Shown piece by piece: positions 51,019-60,147 of a stretch of 64,000 nt of DNA. The stretch's first letter is position 1, and each line of letters begins with the position of its first letter. Origin of the DNA: Chloroflexota bacterium. Lineage in GTDB: Bacteria; Chloroflexota; Dehalococcoidia; JABGRK01. Both the position numbers and the translations under genes were made by a program. A model generated the notes under the pieces. The model was not told the origin of the DNA. It did no database searches and saw only the letters and a program-made list of their open reading frames with translations. Location: assembly GCA_018648325.1 (NCBI GenBank), contig JABGRK010000012.1:1-64000 (forward strand), given 5' to 3'.

Positions 51019-52125
51019 TTATGGCAACGACACGGTGCTGTGTCCGGAAGCTAGCCAGGTTCTATTTGTGCCGTCGGCATTCATTATATAGGTGTCCATA
51101 CTGTCTGTATAGATGATTTTATTGCCATCTTGCGTCCATGAAGGAGAGCTTGCACGGGTGCTAGCGAGGGTAAGGTTTGTTAGTTCTGTGCCATCAGCAT
51201 TTACTGTCCAGATTTGCCTTGCGAAACTGGGCTCAAAGGTGGTTGTGGCAAAGAGAATTTTTGCGCCATCCGGCGACCATGAAAGACTGTTCTCCATACT
51301 TTCGTTATTGGTAAGCTGAATGCGATTTGTCCCGTCGGAATCTATTATGTGAATTCCGCTCATCACGTTAAGGGCGTGAGTGTAAGCTATTTTTGACCCA
51401 TCAGGTGACCAGGTGAGATCAGTAAGATTATAGCCCTCCTCTTCTGTCATGAGCCTGGTCTGGTTGGAGCCGTCAGCATCCATAACGTATATTCCGTCGC
51501 CGTCAATATAAGAAGATGAGAAAGCGATTTTAGTGCCATCGGGCGAGAAGGCGGGACTTTCATCTCCGCCGGGGTTATTGGTGAGCCTGGTTTTACCTGT
51601 ACCATCCGAATTAATAGAATATAGTTCGGTGATGCCGTTCGGCCCGGTTTCAAAGACCATAGTGCTGCCGTCCGGCGACCATGACAGCGCTGTTCGGATT
51701 CCGTTATGATTATAGTCATTGGTGACCATGATTGGCTCGTTGCCGGTAGTGTCCATAATATAAAGAGAGTTCTTATAATTGGAGTAAGAGCCCGGATCAT
51801 TTGTTTCTTTTCGTTGTACAAAGGCTATATTTGAGCCATCCGGTGACCAGACGGGATCTGTTCCGGCAACCACTCTGAGTTTTTCCCAGCTGTCCAGGGC
51901 CTTAACATAAATCTCATTCATGTAGACAAAAGCGATGGAATTATCGGGCTGTCCGATGCCGTCAGGATTCCAGTAACCTTCAAATTGCCCGCTGGTGTCG
52001 GTTGGATTTGACTCCTCATCAGCTGGATCGCTGGCGATTGGCCCTTCACACGTGCAGGAAGTGGGTAGTAGTGTCAGTGCCAGCACGGCGATTGCTATCA
52101 GGAATGCATATTGTTTCTTACGCAT
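51019..52125 (-). CDS. TolB-like beta-propeller lipoprotein 3
   Basis: 368 aa from ATG 52125 (AAAGGA lies about 9 nt upstream; an in-frame start at 52158 is upstream of it and adds 11 residues before the signal). The signal is MRKKQYAFLIAIAVLALTLL then PTSC. Six blades are recognisable (DPVWSPDGSNIAFV, ALSWSPDGSTMVFE, SPAFSPDGTKIAFS and others). The upstream gap of 251 bp, with TATAAT on the minus strand at 52199-52194, suggests a separate promoter for genes 3, 2 and 1. Confidence 0.8.
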   Translation of the reverse strand: MRKKQYAFLIAIAVLALTLLPTSCTCEGPIASDPADEESNPTDTSGQFEGYWNPDGIGQPDNSIAFVYMNEIYVKALDSWEKLRVVAGTDPVWSPDGSNIAFVQRKETNDPGSYSNYKNSLYIMDTTGNEPIMVTNDYNHNGIRTALSWSPDGSTMVFETGPNGITELYSINSDGTGKTRLTNNPGGDESPAFSPDGTKIAFSSSYIDGDGIYVMDADGSNQTRLMTEEEGYNLTDLTWSPDGSKIAYTHALNVMSGIHIIDSDGTNRIQLTNNESMENSLSWSPDGAKILFATTTFEPSFARQIWTVNADGTELTNLTLASTRASSPSWTQDGNKIIYTDSMDTYIMNADGTNRTWLASGHSTVSLP

Positions 52126-52376
52126 AAGTTGTTTCCTTTCAAAACTGGTAGCGGACACGCAGAAATGACGTGCTACAGCCTATTGTAAACGCGATTATAT
52201 TTAGTAGTATCATCTATATATATAACGTATGTTTCAATATGAGCGTCACAGGTTAGTAGAAATGTAAACATATTGTGACCGAGCGACTACGGGATGTATC
52301 TTTGTAGAGAAAGGCACTGGTGTTCAAGCGGCAATTGTTATGGGAAATACGCAATTTTTTTAAGTATTAGTTATGT

Positions 52377-53423
52377 TTATGGTAACCATACTGGATTGGA
52401 GCCAGCTGCAACCCGGGTCTTTTTAGAGCCATCGGAGTTCATTACGTATATTGCATGGTTAGCTTCAAAGGCGATTTTCTCACCGTCCGGTGACCAGCAT
52501 AGAGATTGGTTGAAATTATACAGTGCATCGCTTATTTTGATGGCGTTGGATCCATCGATGTTTACAATCTGCATGATTGACTTGTTATCCTCGCGTGAAA
52601 AAAATGCTATCTTCAATCCGTCGGGAGACCACGTAAAGGCTTTTTCTACATCAACCGTATCTGTAATTCTGGTTTGGCCTGTGCCGTTGGCATTTATTAC
52701 ATATAGATCGTAATTAAACTCATGGTGGGCAATATATACGATTTTAGTTCCGGCGGGTGACCAGATCGGTGACGGAGAGAGCCAGGGGTCACTGGTAAGA
52801 ATGCTCTCTTCTGTTCCATCGATGTTGATAACATGCGTTTGGAAAAAGCCCCTGTATTCATAGGAAAACGCTATTTTATCGCCGTTAGGCGACCATATCG
52901 GTGTGTGTACGTTGGCGCCTGTATCTGTGTTGTCAGTTAGCCTATTTTGTTTTGTACCGTTTGCATCCATCACGTAAATTTCATGATTGCCGCTACGATT
53001 GGACTGAAAAGCGATTTTTTCACCATCCGGCGACCATACGGGAGCAGCATCATCGGCCTTATTATTGGTAATATTAGTTTGGTTAGTACCATCTGTATTC
53101 ATTACATATATTTCAGCGTTTCCTGATATCCGGGAGGCAAAAGCTATTTGGGATCTATCGGGGGACCATGCGAGGTTAAAATAGGGCACGGTGATGTCGG
53201 TCATCCATTTTTCTCCTGCTCCGTTGGGGTATATCGAGCGGATTTCCATGTCACCATCACGATCATAGACAAAGCCAATGGAGTAACGCTGGTTGACCCC
53301 ATTGGGATCAACATCGCCAAAATGTCCGTCATTAGGTGAGCAGTTACAGGTGCAGGACGTAGGCAGTAGCGCCAGTACGATGATGGCGATTGCTAGTAGA
53401 AATGCGTATTGTTTTTTGGCCAT
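52377..53423 (-). CDS. TolB-like beta-propeller lipoprotein 4
   Basis: 348 aa from ATG 53423; a start at 53516 would overlap the end of the previous gene and add residues in front of the signal. Signal MAKKQYAFLLAIAIIVLALL, then PTSC. Six blades with WSPDG/WSPNG cores, closing with NPVWLP. It follows gene 5 by 19 nt. The shared signal with genes 1-3 shows that these four arose by duplication of one gene. Confidence 0.8.
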   Translation of the reverse strand: MAKKQYAFLLAIAIIVLALLPTSCTCNCSPNDGHFGDVDPNGVNQRYSIGFVYDRDGDMEIRSIYPNGAGEKWMTDITVPYFNLAWSPDRSQIAFASRISGNAEIYVMNTDGTNQTNITNNKADDAAPVWSPDGEKIAFQSNRSGNHEIYVMDANGTKQNRLTDNTDTGANVHTPIWSPNGDKIAFSYEYRGFFQTHVINIDGTEESILTSDPWLSPSPIWSPAGTKIVYIAHHEFNYDLYVINANGTGQTRITDTVDVEKAFTWSPDGLKIAFFSREDNKSIMQIVNIDGSNAIKISDALYNFNQSLCWSPDGEKIAFEANHAIYVMNSDGSKKTRVAAGSNPVWLP

Positions 53424-53442
53424 ACGTTTTCCCCTGCAACGT

Positions 53443-54435
53443 TTATGGCGCCCATACCGGGTTAGTATCATCAGCGGGGTTATTGGTGATTCTGGTCTGG
53501 TTCGTACCATCTGCATTCATCACATATATTTCTGCATTACCTGTACGATCGGAGTAAAAGACTATCCTGGTGCTATTTGCTGACCACGCTGGGCTTGAAT
53601 CGATTGCCAAATTATCGGTAAGGTTGGTTAGGTCTGTACCATTGGCATTGATCACATAGATCTCATTACGATTAGTAAAAGTGATTTTTGAGCCGTCCGG
53701 CGACCATGATGGGCTGTCCCAAATGATCTCATCGTTAAAGAGAGTTAGTCCTGTTCCATTCGCGTTTACAGTATATATTCCTGAAGAGTCATCGCCTTGA
53801 GAATTTGAGTAAAAGGCTATTTTGCTATTGTCAGGCCACCACAACGGCGCAGATTGATACAGTTGATTGACCTCATCGGCGAGTTTCATTGATCCCGATC
53901 CGTCGGTACCTATCACATAGAGACGATCGCCTTGATCTATTGTACTGGAGAAAAAGGCTATTTTTGAGCCGTCCGGCGACCATGACGGGGCGTGAGGCGA
54001 TTGGTAATTATTACTGGTAAGGTTGGTCAGGCCAGTGCCATCGGAGTTTATTATCCCGATATCTCCGGCGGTAAAGGCGATTTTTTTGCTATCCGGCGAC
54101 CATGATAGTGATTGAGAAAATGATGCTCCTACGTTTAGCCCTTTAAGCTCGGAACCATCAATATTCATTACGTAAAGTTCACCGCTCAGACCATTATTGT
54201 GAGAAATAAAGGCTATTTTAGTGCCGTCGGGCGACCATGCATGGTTGATATCCGACGCATTGTTTTTCGTGATGTTTGTTTTGTTGGCGCCGTTAGTGTC
54301 CATTACATATATTTCATAATTTCCATCACGATTAGATATGAAAGCGATCTTATTGATACCTTTTTTGCAGCCCATCTGTATAAGCGCTATCGATAGTATG
54401 GCTAGTACTAGAAATAATATACTTGTCTTTTTCAC
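53443..54435 (-). CDS. TolB-like beta-propeller lipoprotein 5
   Basis: 330 aa; the signal MKKTSILFLVLAILSIALIQ ends in a good lipobox, QMGC, and differs from the other four. Six to seven blades (HAWSPDGTKIAFIS, APSWSPDGSKIAFFSS, SPSWSPDGSKITFT), closing with NPVWAP. It is the first gene of the tandem set. The different signal suggests it is the oldest copy or entered separately. The upstream region 54436-54529 is likely to hold the promoter. Confidence 0.8.
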   Translation of the reverse strand: MKKTSILFLVLAILSIALIQMGCKKGINKIAFISNRDGNYEIYVMDTNGANKTNITKNNASDINHAWSPDGTKIAFISHNNGLSGELYVMNIDGSELKGLNVGASFSQSLSWSPDSKKIAFTAGDIGIINSDGTGLTNLTSNNYQSPHAPSWSPDGSKIAFFSSTIDQGDRLYVIGTDGSGSMKLADEVNQLYQSAPLWWPDNSKIAFYSNSQGDDSSGIYTVNANGTGLTLFNDEIIWDSPSWSPDGSKITFTNRNEIYVINANGTDLTNLTDNLAIDSSPAWSANSTRIVFYSDRTGNAEIYVMNADGTNQTRITNNPADDTNPVWAP

Positions 54436-54529
54436 GATGATTGTTGATCTCCTTAAAAACCGCTTTGTTCAGTTGGGTAATGATACCGATTGTAAGGAGC
54501 AATAGTCAAATAATTAACATATATGGCTG

Positions 54530-55051
54530 TTATGCTCTGGTGATAGCACGAGCCAGGAGTTCATCGATGGTGATTTCGTTGTAGTAGCGGCCTATGTCCT
54601 CCAGGTGGTGGGCGTCGCTGTTTTTTAAGAGCATCAGGTTGTGATCTTCAGCCGTCCTACGCGCAAGCTTTTCGTTGGCGAAGTGTATGGCGTTTTTCAT
54701 CTCAATGCCCTGCAGGTTGTTTATGGGTATGGGGCCGGGGTAGTAGGGATCGCCGGGGTGGGCCAGAAAGCGGAACATTTTATCATCGGAAAGATATAGC
54801 TCAACCTCATGGTTTAGTCCTACCTCGCGCTCGCAGGCAGGAATGATCAATATGGCATTGTTAAAATGCTTTTCCATTATATCGCGTACTTTGAAAGGGT
54901 AGTTCGGGTCGTAGCCATCATGGTCGGCGATGGCGATGCCGTCCAGCCCTTTTTTTACCACAACCTCAATCAGACGCTCGACAATATCCGGGTTAAGCGG
55001 CGCAAAATCGGTGGCCTCGTTCATATGGACATGAAGGTCCAGTTTGAGCAT
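54530..55051 (-). CDS. PHP-domain phosphoesterase, short
   Basis: 173 aa with the PHP motifs LDLHVHMNEATDF (HxH), IAIADHDGYDPNYP, and the C-terminal NSDAHHLEDIGRYY. The middle has CEREVGLNHE, where a glutamate and a histidine may bind metal. It is shorter than most PHP phosphatases. It lies 3 nt after the nitroreductase gene and is the last of a four-gene operon starting with hsdS. Confidence 0.75.
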   Translation of the reverse strand: MLKLDLHVHMNEATDFAPLNPDIVERLIEVVVKKGLDGIAIADHDGYDPNYPFKVRDIMEKHFNNAILIIPACEREVGLNHEVELYLSDDKMFRFLAHPGDPYYPGPIPINNLQGIEMKNAIHFANEKLARRTAEDHNLMLLKNSDAHHLEDIGRYYNEITIDELLARAITRA

Positions 55052-55054
55052 GAA

Positions 55055-55618
55055 TTACTTCTCTCCGAATTTTTCGGAGTATACAATCTGGTCAATGTTC
55101 TTTCGAGGGCGTACGGCGGGAGCCTCATCAGGATAGCCCAGCGGCGTCATTGCGACGACTGCATGACCTTGCGGAACGCTCAATATTTCGGCAACCTTTG
55201 CAGCATCAAACAGGCCCATATGCACTGTTCCCAGTCCAAGCGCGTGGGCAGCCAGGACCATGTGTTCCATGCTCAGCGCTACATCGTACATATACCATTC
55301 GTTTTTATCGGTAGAGGGCAGGCCATCGAAGCAGCCTGATTTGTTCAGCTCGGCACAGGCCACTATTACTATCGGTGCTTGCCTGAGAGCGGGAGCAGCG
55401 CCGTTTTCTCTGCCGGGCCTGCTTGAGGTGGTGGCTTTGGCCAGCTGATCACGCTTTTCGTAGTCTTGCACCACAACAATGCGTGAGCACTGGGTGTTGG
55501 CCCACGACGGTGCCCAGCGAGCGGCTTCCAGCACTTTATTTAAGTCTTCGTTGCTGACTGGATCGGATTTGAATTTGCGTATACTTCTTCTCTCTTTTAT
55601 GGCCTGCATCAAGTCCAT
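55055..55618 (-). CDS. Nitroreductase family protein
   Basis: FMN-dependent NAD(P)H oxidoreductase fold. The 187-aa product begins with the hallmark AIKERRSIRKFKSDPVSNED, followed by ARWAPSWANTQ, VALSMEHMVLAAHALGLG and a C-terminal LGYPDEAPAVRPRK, all typical FMN-binding segments. The true substrate is unknown. Located between hsdM (2 nt) and the PHP gene (3 nt), which implies co-transcription with a DNA methylase. Confidence 0.88.
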   Translation of the reverse strand: MDLMQAIKERRSIRKFKSDPVSNEDLNKVLEAARWAPSWANTQCSRIVVVQDYEKRDQLAKATTSSRPGRENGAAPALRQAPIVIVACAELNKSGCFDGLPSTDKNEWYMYDVALSMEHMVLAAHALGLGTVHMGLFDAAKVAEILSVPQGHAVVAMTPLGYPDEAPAVRPRKNIDQIVYSEKFGEK

Positions 55619-55620
55619 CG

Positions 55621-57066
55621 TTAGTCTCCTTTTAAGTCGTGATATATTTTATCGAACCCGTCAAGTGCCGATCTCAGGCTTTTGATTATGTTCGAAGCTA
55701 TCGTTTTGGGGTCGGCAAGCGTATCGTAATTCGTTTGTTTTTCGTCTCTGAGCCATGTAATGTCCAGGTTTGCCTTGTCTCGTGCCATCAGTTCGCTGTA
55801 GCTAAAAGATTTAAACCTCTCGGTCGGCTTGCGCCCATGTCGATCATCGCGATTATAGCACGTGATAAAGTCATCCAGATTTATGCGTTGTATGGGGTTG
55901 TTTTTAAGAGTGAAATGCATGTTGGTTCTAAGATCGTATATCCACAATTTTTCAGTTTGTGGTTTCTTGCTTGCAGGTCTATTGTTAAAAAAGAGTACGT
56001 TGGCGTTTACGCCCTGTGCGTAGAACACGCCGGTGGGAAGACGCAGCATGGTGTGGACGTCGCACTGATCTAGCAGTCTGCGCCTGATGGTTTCTCCTGC
56101 TCCGCTCTCGAAAAGGACGTTATCTGGAACTACGATTGCTGCCCTGCCGTCCCTCTTGAGCATGGTTTTGACGTGCTGTAAGAAGTTGAGCTGTTTGTTT
56201 GACGTTGTGGCCCAGAAATCATTTCGTTGATATGTCAGCTGATCTTTGCTTTTTTTGCCATTGCCGCTGGTTATGGTGACGCTGCTTTTTTTCCCGAATG
56301 GGGGATTGGTGAGTACCATATCATATTTCTTTACGGGTTTACTAACAAGGCTATCCTTTGTATCAACTACAGCATCACCGCTTATGCCATGCAGATATAG
56401 ATTCATGGAGCTAAGGCGGGTGACAGTTTCTACGATATCGGTTCCCTTGAGCGCTTTTGAGTTTAGATAATACTTTTGGACATCGGTTAATTGATATGAG
56501 TTCATGATATGGTCGTGTGCTGTTAACAGGAATCCGCCGGTGCCGCACGCCGGGTCGCATATGTCTATATCCGGTGCCGGATTCATTACTTCAACGATGG
56601 CTTTTATCAACGGACGCGGTGTGAAGTACTGGCCAGCACCGCTTTTAACGTCCTCTGCATTTTTTTCTAGTAGTCCCTCATAGATTTCGCCTTTGATGTC
56701 CAGATCAAGCCCTGTCCATTTCTCATTGTTGATCAGTTCTATGATTCTTTTGAGTTTTGCCGGGTCCTTGATTTTATTTTGCGCTTTTTTGAAGATGACT
56801 CCCAGTGTCCCCTTCTTTTTGCCCAGAGTTTTCAGTATTAAATCGTAGTGATTTTCAAGCTCATCGATATTCTTGCTGAGCAGACTTTGCCAGTTTAGAT
56901 GCTCTGGTATTGATGATTGCTGGTTGTGCGAACTACCATTGGCCATTTTAAGGAACAGCAGATAGGTAAGCTGTTCTACATAGTCGCTATAACTTACACC
57001 GTCATCACGCAGAATGTTGCAGTAGTTCCACAGCTTTTTTACTATAGTTTTGGCATCACCGGGCAT
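55621..57066 (-). CDS. hsdM: Type I restriction-modification methylase subunit
   Basis: N6-adenine methylase of a type I system. The N-terminal helical HsdM domain (1-140) is followed by GAGQYFTPRPLIKAIVEVM, SAM motif I DPACGTGGF (171-179) and catalytic NPPF (in VLTNPPFGKK). 481 aa is normal. It needs HsdS, encoded just upstream (57079), for DNA recognition. No hsdR lies in the window next to it; the next gene downstream is the nitroreductase gene. Confidence 0.93.
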   Translation of the reverse strand: MPGDAKTIVKKLWNYCNILRDDGVSYSDYVEQLTYLLFLKMANGSSHNQQSSIPEHLNWQSLLSKNIDELENHYDLILKTLGKKKGTLGVIFKKAQNKIKDPAKLKRIIELINNEKWTGLDLDIKGEIYEGLLEKNAEDVKSGAGQYFTPRPLIKAIVEVMNPAPDIDICDPACGTGGFLLTAHDHIMNSYQLTDVQKYYLNSKALKGTDIVETVTRLSSMNLYLHGISGDAVVDTKDSLVSKPVKKYDMVLTNPPFGKKSSVTITSGNGKKSKDQLTYQRNDFWATTSNKQLNFLQHVKTMLKRDGRAAIVVPDNVLFESGAGETIRRRLLDQCDVHTMLRLPTGVFYAQGVNANVLFFNNRPASKKPQTEKLWIYDLRTNMHFTLKNNPIQRINLDDFITCYNRDDRHGRKPTERFKSFSYSELMARDKANLDITWLRDEKQTNYDTLADPKTIASNIIKSLRSALDGFDKIYHDLKGD

Positions 57067-57078
57067 AAGGTTTTGTCC

Positions 57079-58320
57079 TTAATTTAATAATCTACCGTTA
57101 AAGGCCTGTTTTAAAATACTTTGCTTTAGCAGTTTTGCTTGCTCAAGATTGTGGTTCAGTTGTTTCCTAAGGGTATCGGATAAATTGTAGCAGCGCTTGA
57201 TTTCTGTCACTATCCGCAGTTGCTCGGGCAGCGGTGGCAGAGGGATCAGGATACCTTCTACATCGCTCTTTCTGATTGATGGAATGGTGGTTGCTCTGCC
57301 CACTTCTTCAAGAGACAGGCTTAACAGGAAATAGTAAAGGTATGTGTTATCCAGTCTGTCGCTTGTGCTTTTGACTCCCATCATGTTGTTATCGATAAGC
57401 GACGGTACGTTTAGTATAGCCCGCCGGTTTAGTTTAATTGCCTCGCCGGTTTTGGCAAATACTATTGATCCTGCTTGCAGTGGCCTTAGCCTGGTATTCG
57501 TGTTGGTATCTATTGGTACATGGAGCTTTGCATTATTTAGGTATGGGGTTTCGCTTATATCTACTTGTGCAAGGTCTGCTACTTTGAAAAAGGGGATATG
57601 GTTGCCACCAACGGTTGCAATGTTGTATGGCAGGCTGTAGCCGTGTCTAACGCTGGCCACTTTGCCCAGCTTCACTCTCTTCACGTCCGGATTGTTGTTG
57701 AGGGCTTGATGCAGTACGGCCTTTTTGTAATGGTATAGATCGATTTCTGCCCGCTTCAGTTTTTCTTCGGCTCGCTGCTGTGGGGCAAGAAGTGATTTGG
57801 TTTTAGCCGCGATTAGTTTTGCCTGATCTGCCGGCGGCAGGGGTATCAGACACGATTTTATTTGATGGGCACTGATGTTTTTAATGGCTTCGCCTTTGGC
57901 CAGCGCGATAAGCTCGTTTTCTATATACATCAGGTAGTATGTAGCATACTCAGCGTACTCGGGCACAAGGAACTTTATAAGCCCCGTTCGCTGGTTTTGT
58001 AGAGCGGGTTGCTTAAGATCATATCTGGACAGTCGCCCTATGGACCCCGACATTCCGATAAGAATATCACCATTTTTGATGAAGTATCCGGAGTATCTGC
58101 TCAGATAGTCATTTGGCAGGTGCATAGCTTGATTCGTACTAATGCCTTTTGCAGTGAGGTTGGATTGCCTGATAAGCAATACGCCGCTTTTTTGAAAGTC
58201 TTTGCTTTTGAAGGCATAGCCGTTTCTAATATCTAATATATGATCAAGCTGCTTCAGACTCCATCCGTTTGGCAGCACGTCTTGCTCATGTGCATTAAAC
58301 TGGTTAGCTGTTTGGGGCAT
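57079..58320 (-). CDS. hsdS: Type I restriction-modification specificity subunit
   Basis: 413 aa with two target-recognition domains (about 15-175 and 210-375), each with a DIRNGYAFKSKDF- or ASVRHGYSLPYN-like start and an LIPLPP motif before a conserved helix. The first half ends with PLPPADQAKLIAAKTKSLLA, the second with PLPPLPEQLRIVTEIK, the typical spacer helices. It should recognise a bipartite site. Unusual order: hsdS lies upstream of hsdM. Confidence 0.9.
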   Translation of the reverse strand: MPQTANQFNAHEQDVLPNGWSLKQLDHILDIRNGYAFKSKDFQKSGVLLIRQSNLTAKGISTNQAMHLPNDYLSRYSGYFIKNGDILIGMSGSIGRLSRYDLKQPALQNQRTGLIKFLVPEYAEYATYYLMYIENELIALAKGEAIKNISAHQIKSCLIPLPPADQAKLIAAKTKSLLAPQQRAEEKLKRAEIDLYHYKKAVLHQALNNNPDVKRVKLGKVASVRHGYSLPYNIATVGGNHIPFFKVADLAQVDISETPYLNNAKLHVPIDTNTNTRLRPLQAGSIVFAKTGEAIKLNRRAILNVPSLIDNNMMGVKSTSDRLDNTYLYYFLLSLSLEEVGRATTIPSIRKSDVEGILIPLPPLPEQLRIVTEIKRCYNLSDTLRKQLNHNLEQAKLLKQSILKQAFNGRLLN

Positions 58321-58421
58321 TGCGTTTTGATCTTATCCTCACTCTAGACTGGCGCTATTATATGCGGAGGTATGAAGTTTTGTAAAGCACCTGTAAAAAT
58401 ATGTGGGTTATATTTTATACG

Positions 58422-58862
58422 CTACGAGGCTTGCTGGTTGGGGGGTAGTGGTGGCGGCGGCTGTTGCTGCTTGGGAGGAGGGGTTACTTTAAAGCCTATG
58501 TTTACCATTTCTGTACCATCAATAACCGCTCTGACCGAGTAGGTGTCATAAAGTGGAAATTGTACGTTGGCAAATTCCATAACGAATCACCCCACGCTCT
58601 CCAGTCCTCCGGGCGTTTTGGGTATGTTGAACTTGCCTTCGAGTGGTTTGATTACCTCTTTACCGTCGGCGTCAATCAAAAAGACCTTAATGTTTTTTTC
58701 GCCAGCCTCGACCGTGCTTGTTCTGAGCTGTATGACCAGGCAAAAATGGGGATGTCTTACCGGCAGTTGTTTGCCGATGATGGTCTCAAATCCTATGCCC
58801 AGCGCATTGAGTTTGCCTGTAGCCTCGGCGTAATCACAAACAAAAGCGAAATCTACGTTCAC
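58422..58862 (-). pseudogene. DUF6941-family gene interrupted by in-frame TGA
   Basis: The frame from GTG 58862 (AGGAG 7 nt upstream) encodes VNVDFAFVCDYAEATGKLNA, then HPHFCLVIQLRTSTVEAG and LIDADGKEVIKPLEG, the first two thirds of a DUF6941 domain. A TGA at 58587-58589 stops it after 91 aa. The same frame continues after the stop with FVMEFANVQFPLYDTYSVRA and VIDGTEMVNIGFKV, the missing final strands, then a proline/glutamine-rich tail to TAG at 58422. A GGGGTG site and an ATG at 58580 could restart a 52-aa product. Either a nonsense mutation, a split gene translated in two pieces, or recoding of TGA. Confidence 0.7.
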
Positions 58863-59010
58863 AAGTTTTCTCCTAGTTTCTGGCGTTGTGCCATTATACA
58901 CATAAGGTGTAATAAATAGGAAGGCCTTATTTATCAGGGTGAAGTTTGATTGACACATGCTTACATCTGACGCTATATTTGAGTGTAATATTTATCGGGA
59001 GTTGATTTAA

Positions 59011-59409
59011 GTGGAAATTCAATGGGTGTTGCTGGCCAAAAAGTGCCTTTTTAATGAAGATAGAACTCTGGATATTGAAAAAATCATGCAAAAAATGGAG
59101 TTTGATGGTATCCCTTATGTCGGTTCATTGAAGATAATAATAAAATCGATAACAAGTCCCACCGAGGTTGGTGAGAAAAAGACGATTACGCTCAAAATTC
59201 ATCACCAGAATGATGGAGAGGTGTCTGTTGTTGACATGCCTTATGAAATCCCCGACCTGCATGTTTGGGCCAAGTACTCTCCGTACATTACTATCGACCT
59301 AAGTGATTTCATTTTTGCCCAGACTGGCGAATACTGCCTTGATTTTTACGTTGACGGAGAACTTAAAAACAGCGAGTGGCTGACCATTGTCGATAAAAGG
59401 GCGAAGTAG
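59011..59409 (+). CDS. DUF6941-like protein
   Basis: 132 aa, similar in layout to the 58422-58862 product: an N-terminal strand EIQWVLLAKKCLF, a central P-x-E-V-G-E-K-K-T-I-T-L-K-I-H strand and a C-terminal strand pair TGEYCLDFYVDGELKNSEWL. No signal peptide. The GTG start has GGGAG 9 nt upstream. It is divergent from the interrupted gene (148 nt apart), and its stop is directly followed by the ATG of a methyltransferase gene. Function unknown. Confidence 0.6.
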   Translation: MEIQWVLLAKKCLFNEDRTLDIEKIMQKMEFDGIPYVGSLKIIIKSITSPTEVGEKKTITLKIHHQNDGEVSVVDMPYEIPDLHVWAKYSPYITIDLSDFIFAQTGEYCLDFYVDGELKNSEWLTIVDKRAK

Positions 59410-60147
59410 ATGCCTGAAAACCATGGATGGAAATCGAAAGAGACGGCGCAGCGCTATAAACATGTTGCGGACGCGGTGGTGCCGGGCCGTCGGGAAGTGC
59501 TGTCGCTAATTGCAGGCCTTGCCATACATTCTGCCTCAGGCACGCCTCATATACTTGATCTTGGTTGCGGACATGGCGATCTTGCCGCCCAAGTGCTTGA
59601 GCTGTCACCCGACGCTAACATCACATTGGTCGACTTCTCTGACGAGATGCTGCGTATGACATCCGAGCGCTTTGTCTTAAGCAGCAATATTAGAGTGATA
59701 AAGCACAATCTCAACCTCGGTATACCCCCCGAAGTTGAGTCCACAAAGTATGATGCGGTGACCTCATCTTTTGTTCTGCATCATGTGGATTATGACAAAC
59801 GTGTGGGCTTGTATCGTCAGATAAATCGCATTTTGAAAGACGATGGTTTGTTCATCAATGGTGATCGCTTCAAGGAGGAATCGCCGGATGCAGATGCGTG
59901 GGTATTTGAAGACTGGGTGAGGTGGATGCTTCCACATGTTAAGGAGCATTTTGATCATGAGGTTAGCTTTGATGCGTTGAGGCAGCGTCAACTGGATAGT
60001 GAGGAGAAATTGGGGGATATGCAGGGTACGCTGTGGGATATGGAGCGTGATTTGCGACAGGCTGGTTTTAGCTACGTGGATTGCCTGTATAAGAACATGA
60101 TTGTTGCTGTTATAGCTGCACAAAAGGCAGGGGGAGATAGTAAATGA
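59410..60147 (+). CDS. SAM-dependent methyltransferase
   Basis: 245-aa class I methyltransferase: SAM motif I HILDLGCGHGDLAAQVLEL, then ITLVDFSDEML (acidic end of strand 2), DAVTSSFVLHHVDYDKR (motif IV region) and LFINGDRF. Substrate unknown; the resemblance is to small-molecule methyltransferases. It begins the base after the previous stop and overlaps the next gene by 4 bp (ATGA), so three genes form a tight unit. Confidence 0.85.
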   Translation: MPENHGWKSKETAQRYKHVADAVVPGRREVLSLIAGLAIHSASGTPHILDLGCGHGDLAAQVLELSPDANITLVDFSDEMLRMTSERFVLSSNIRVIKHNLNLGIPPEVESTKYDAVTSSFVLHHVDYDKRVGLYRQINRILKDDGLFINGDRFKEESPDADAWVFEDWVRWMLPHVKEHFDHEVSFDALRQRQLDSEEKLGDMQGTLWDMERDLRQAGFSYVDCLYKNMIVAVIAAQKAGGDSK

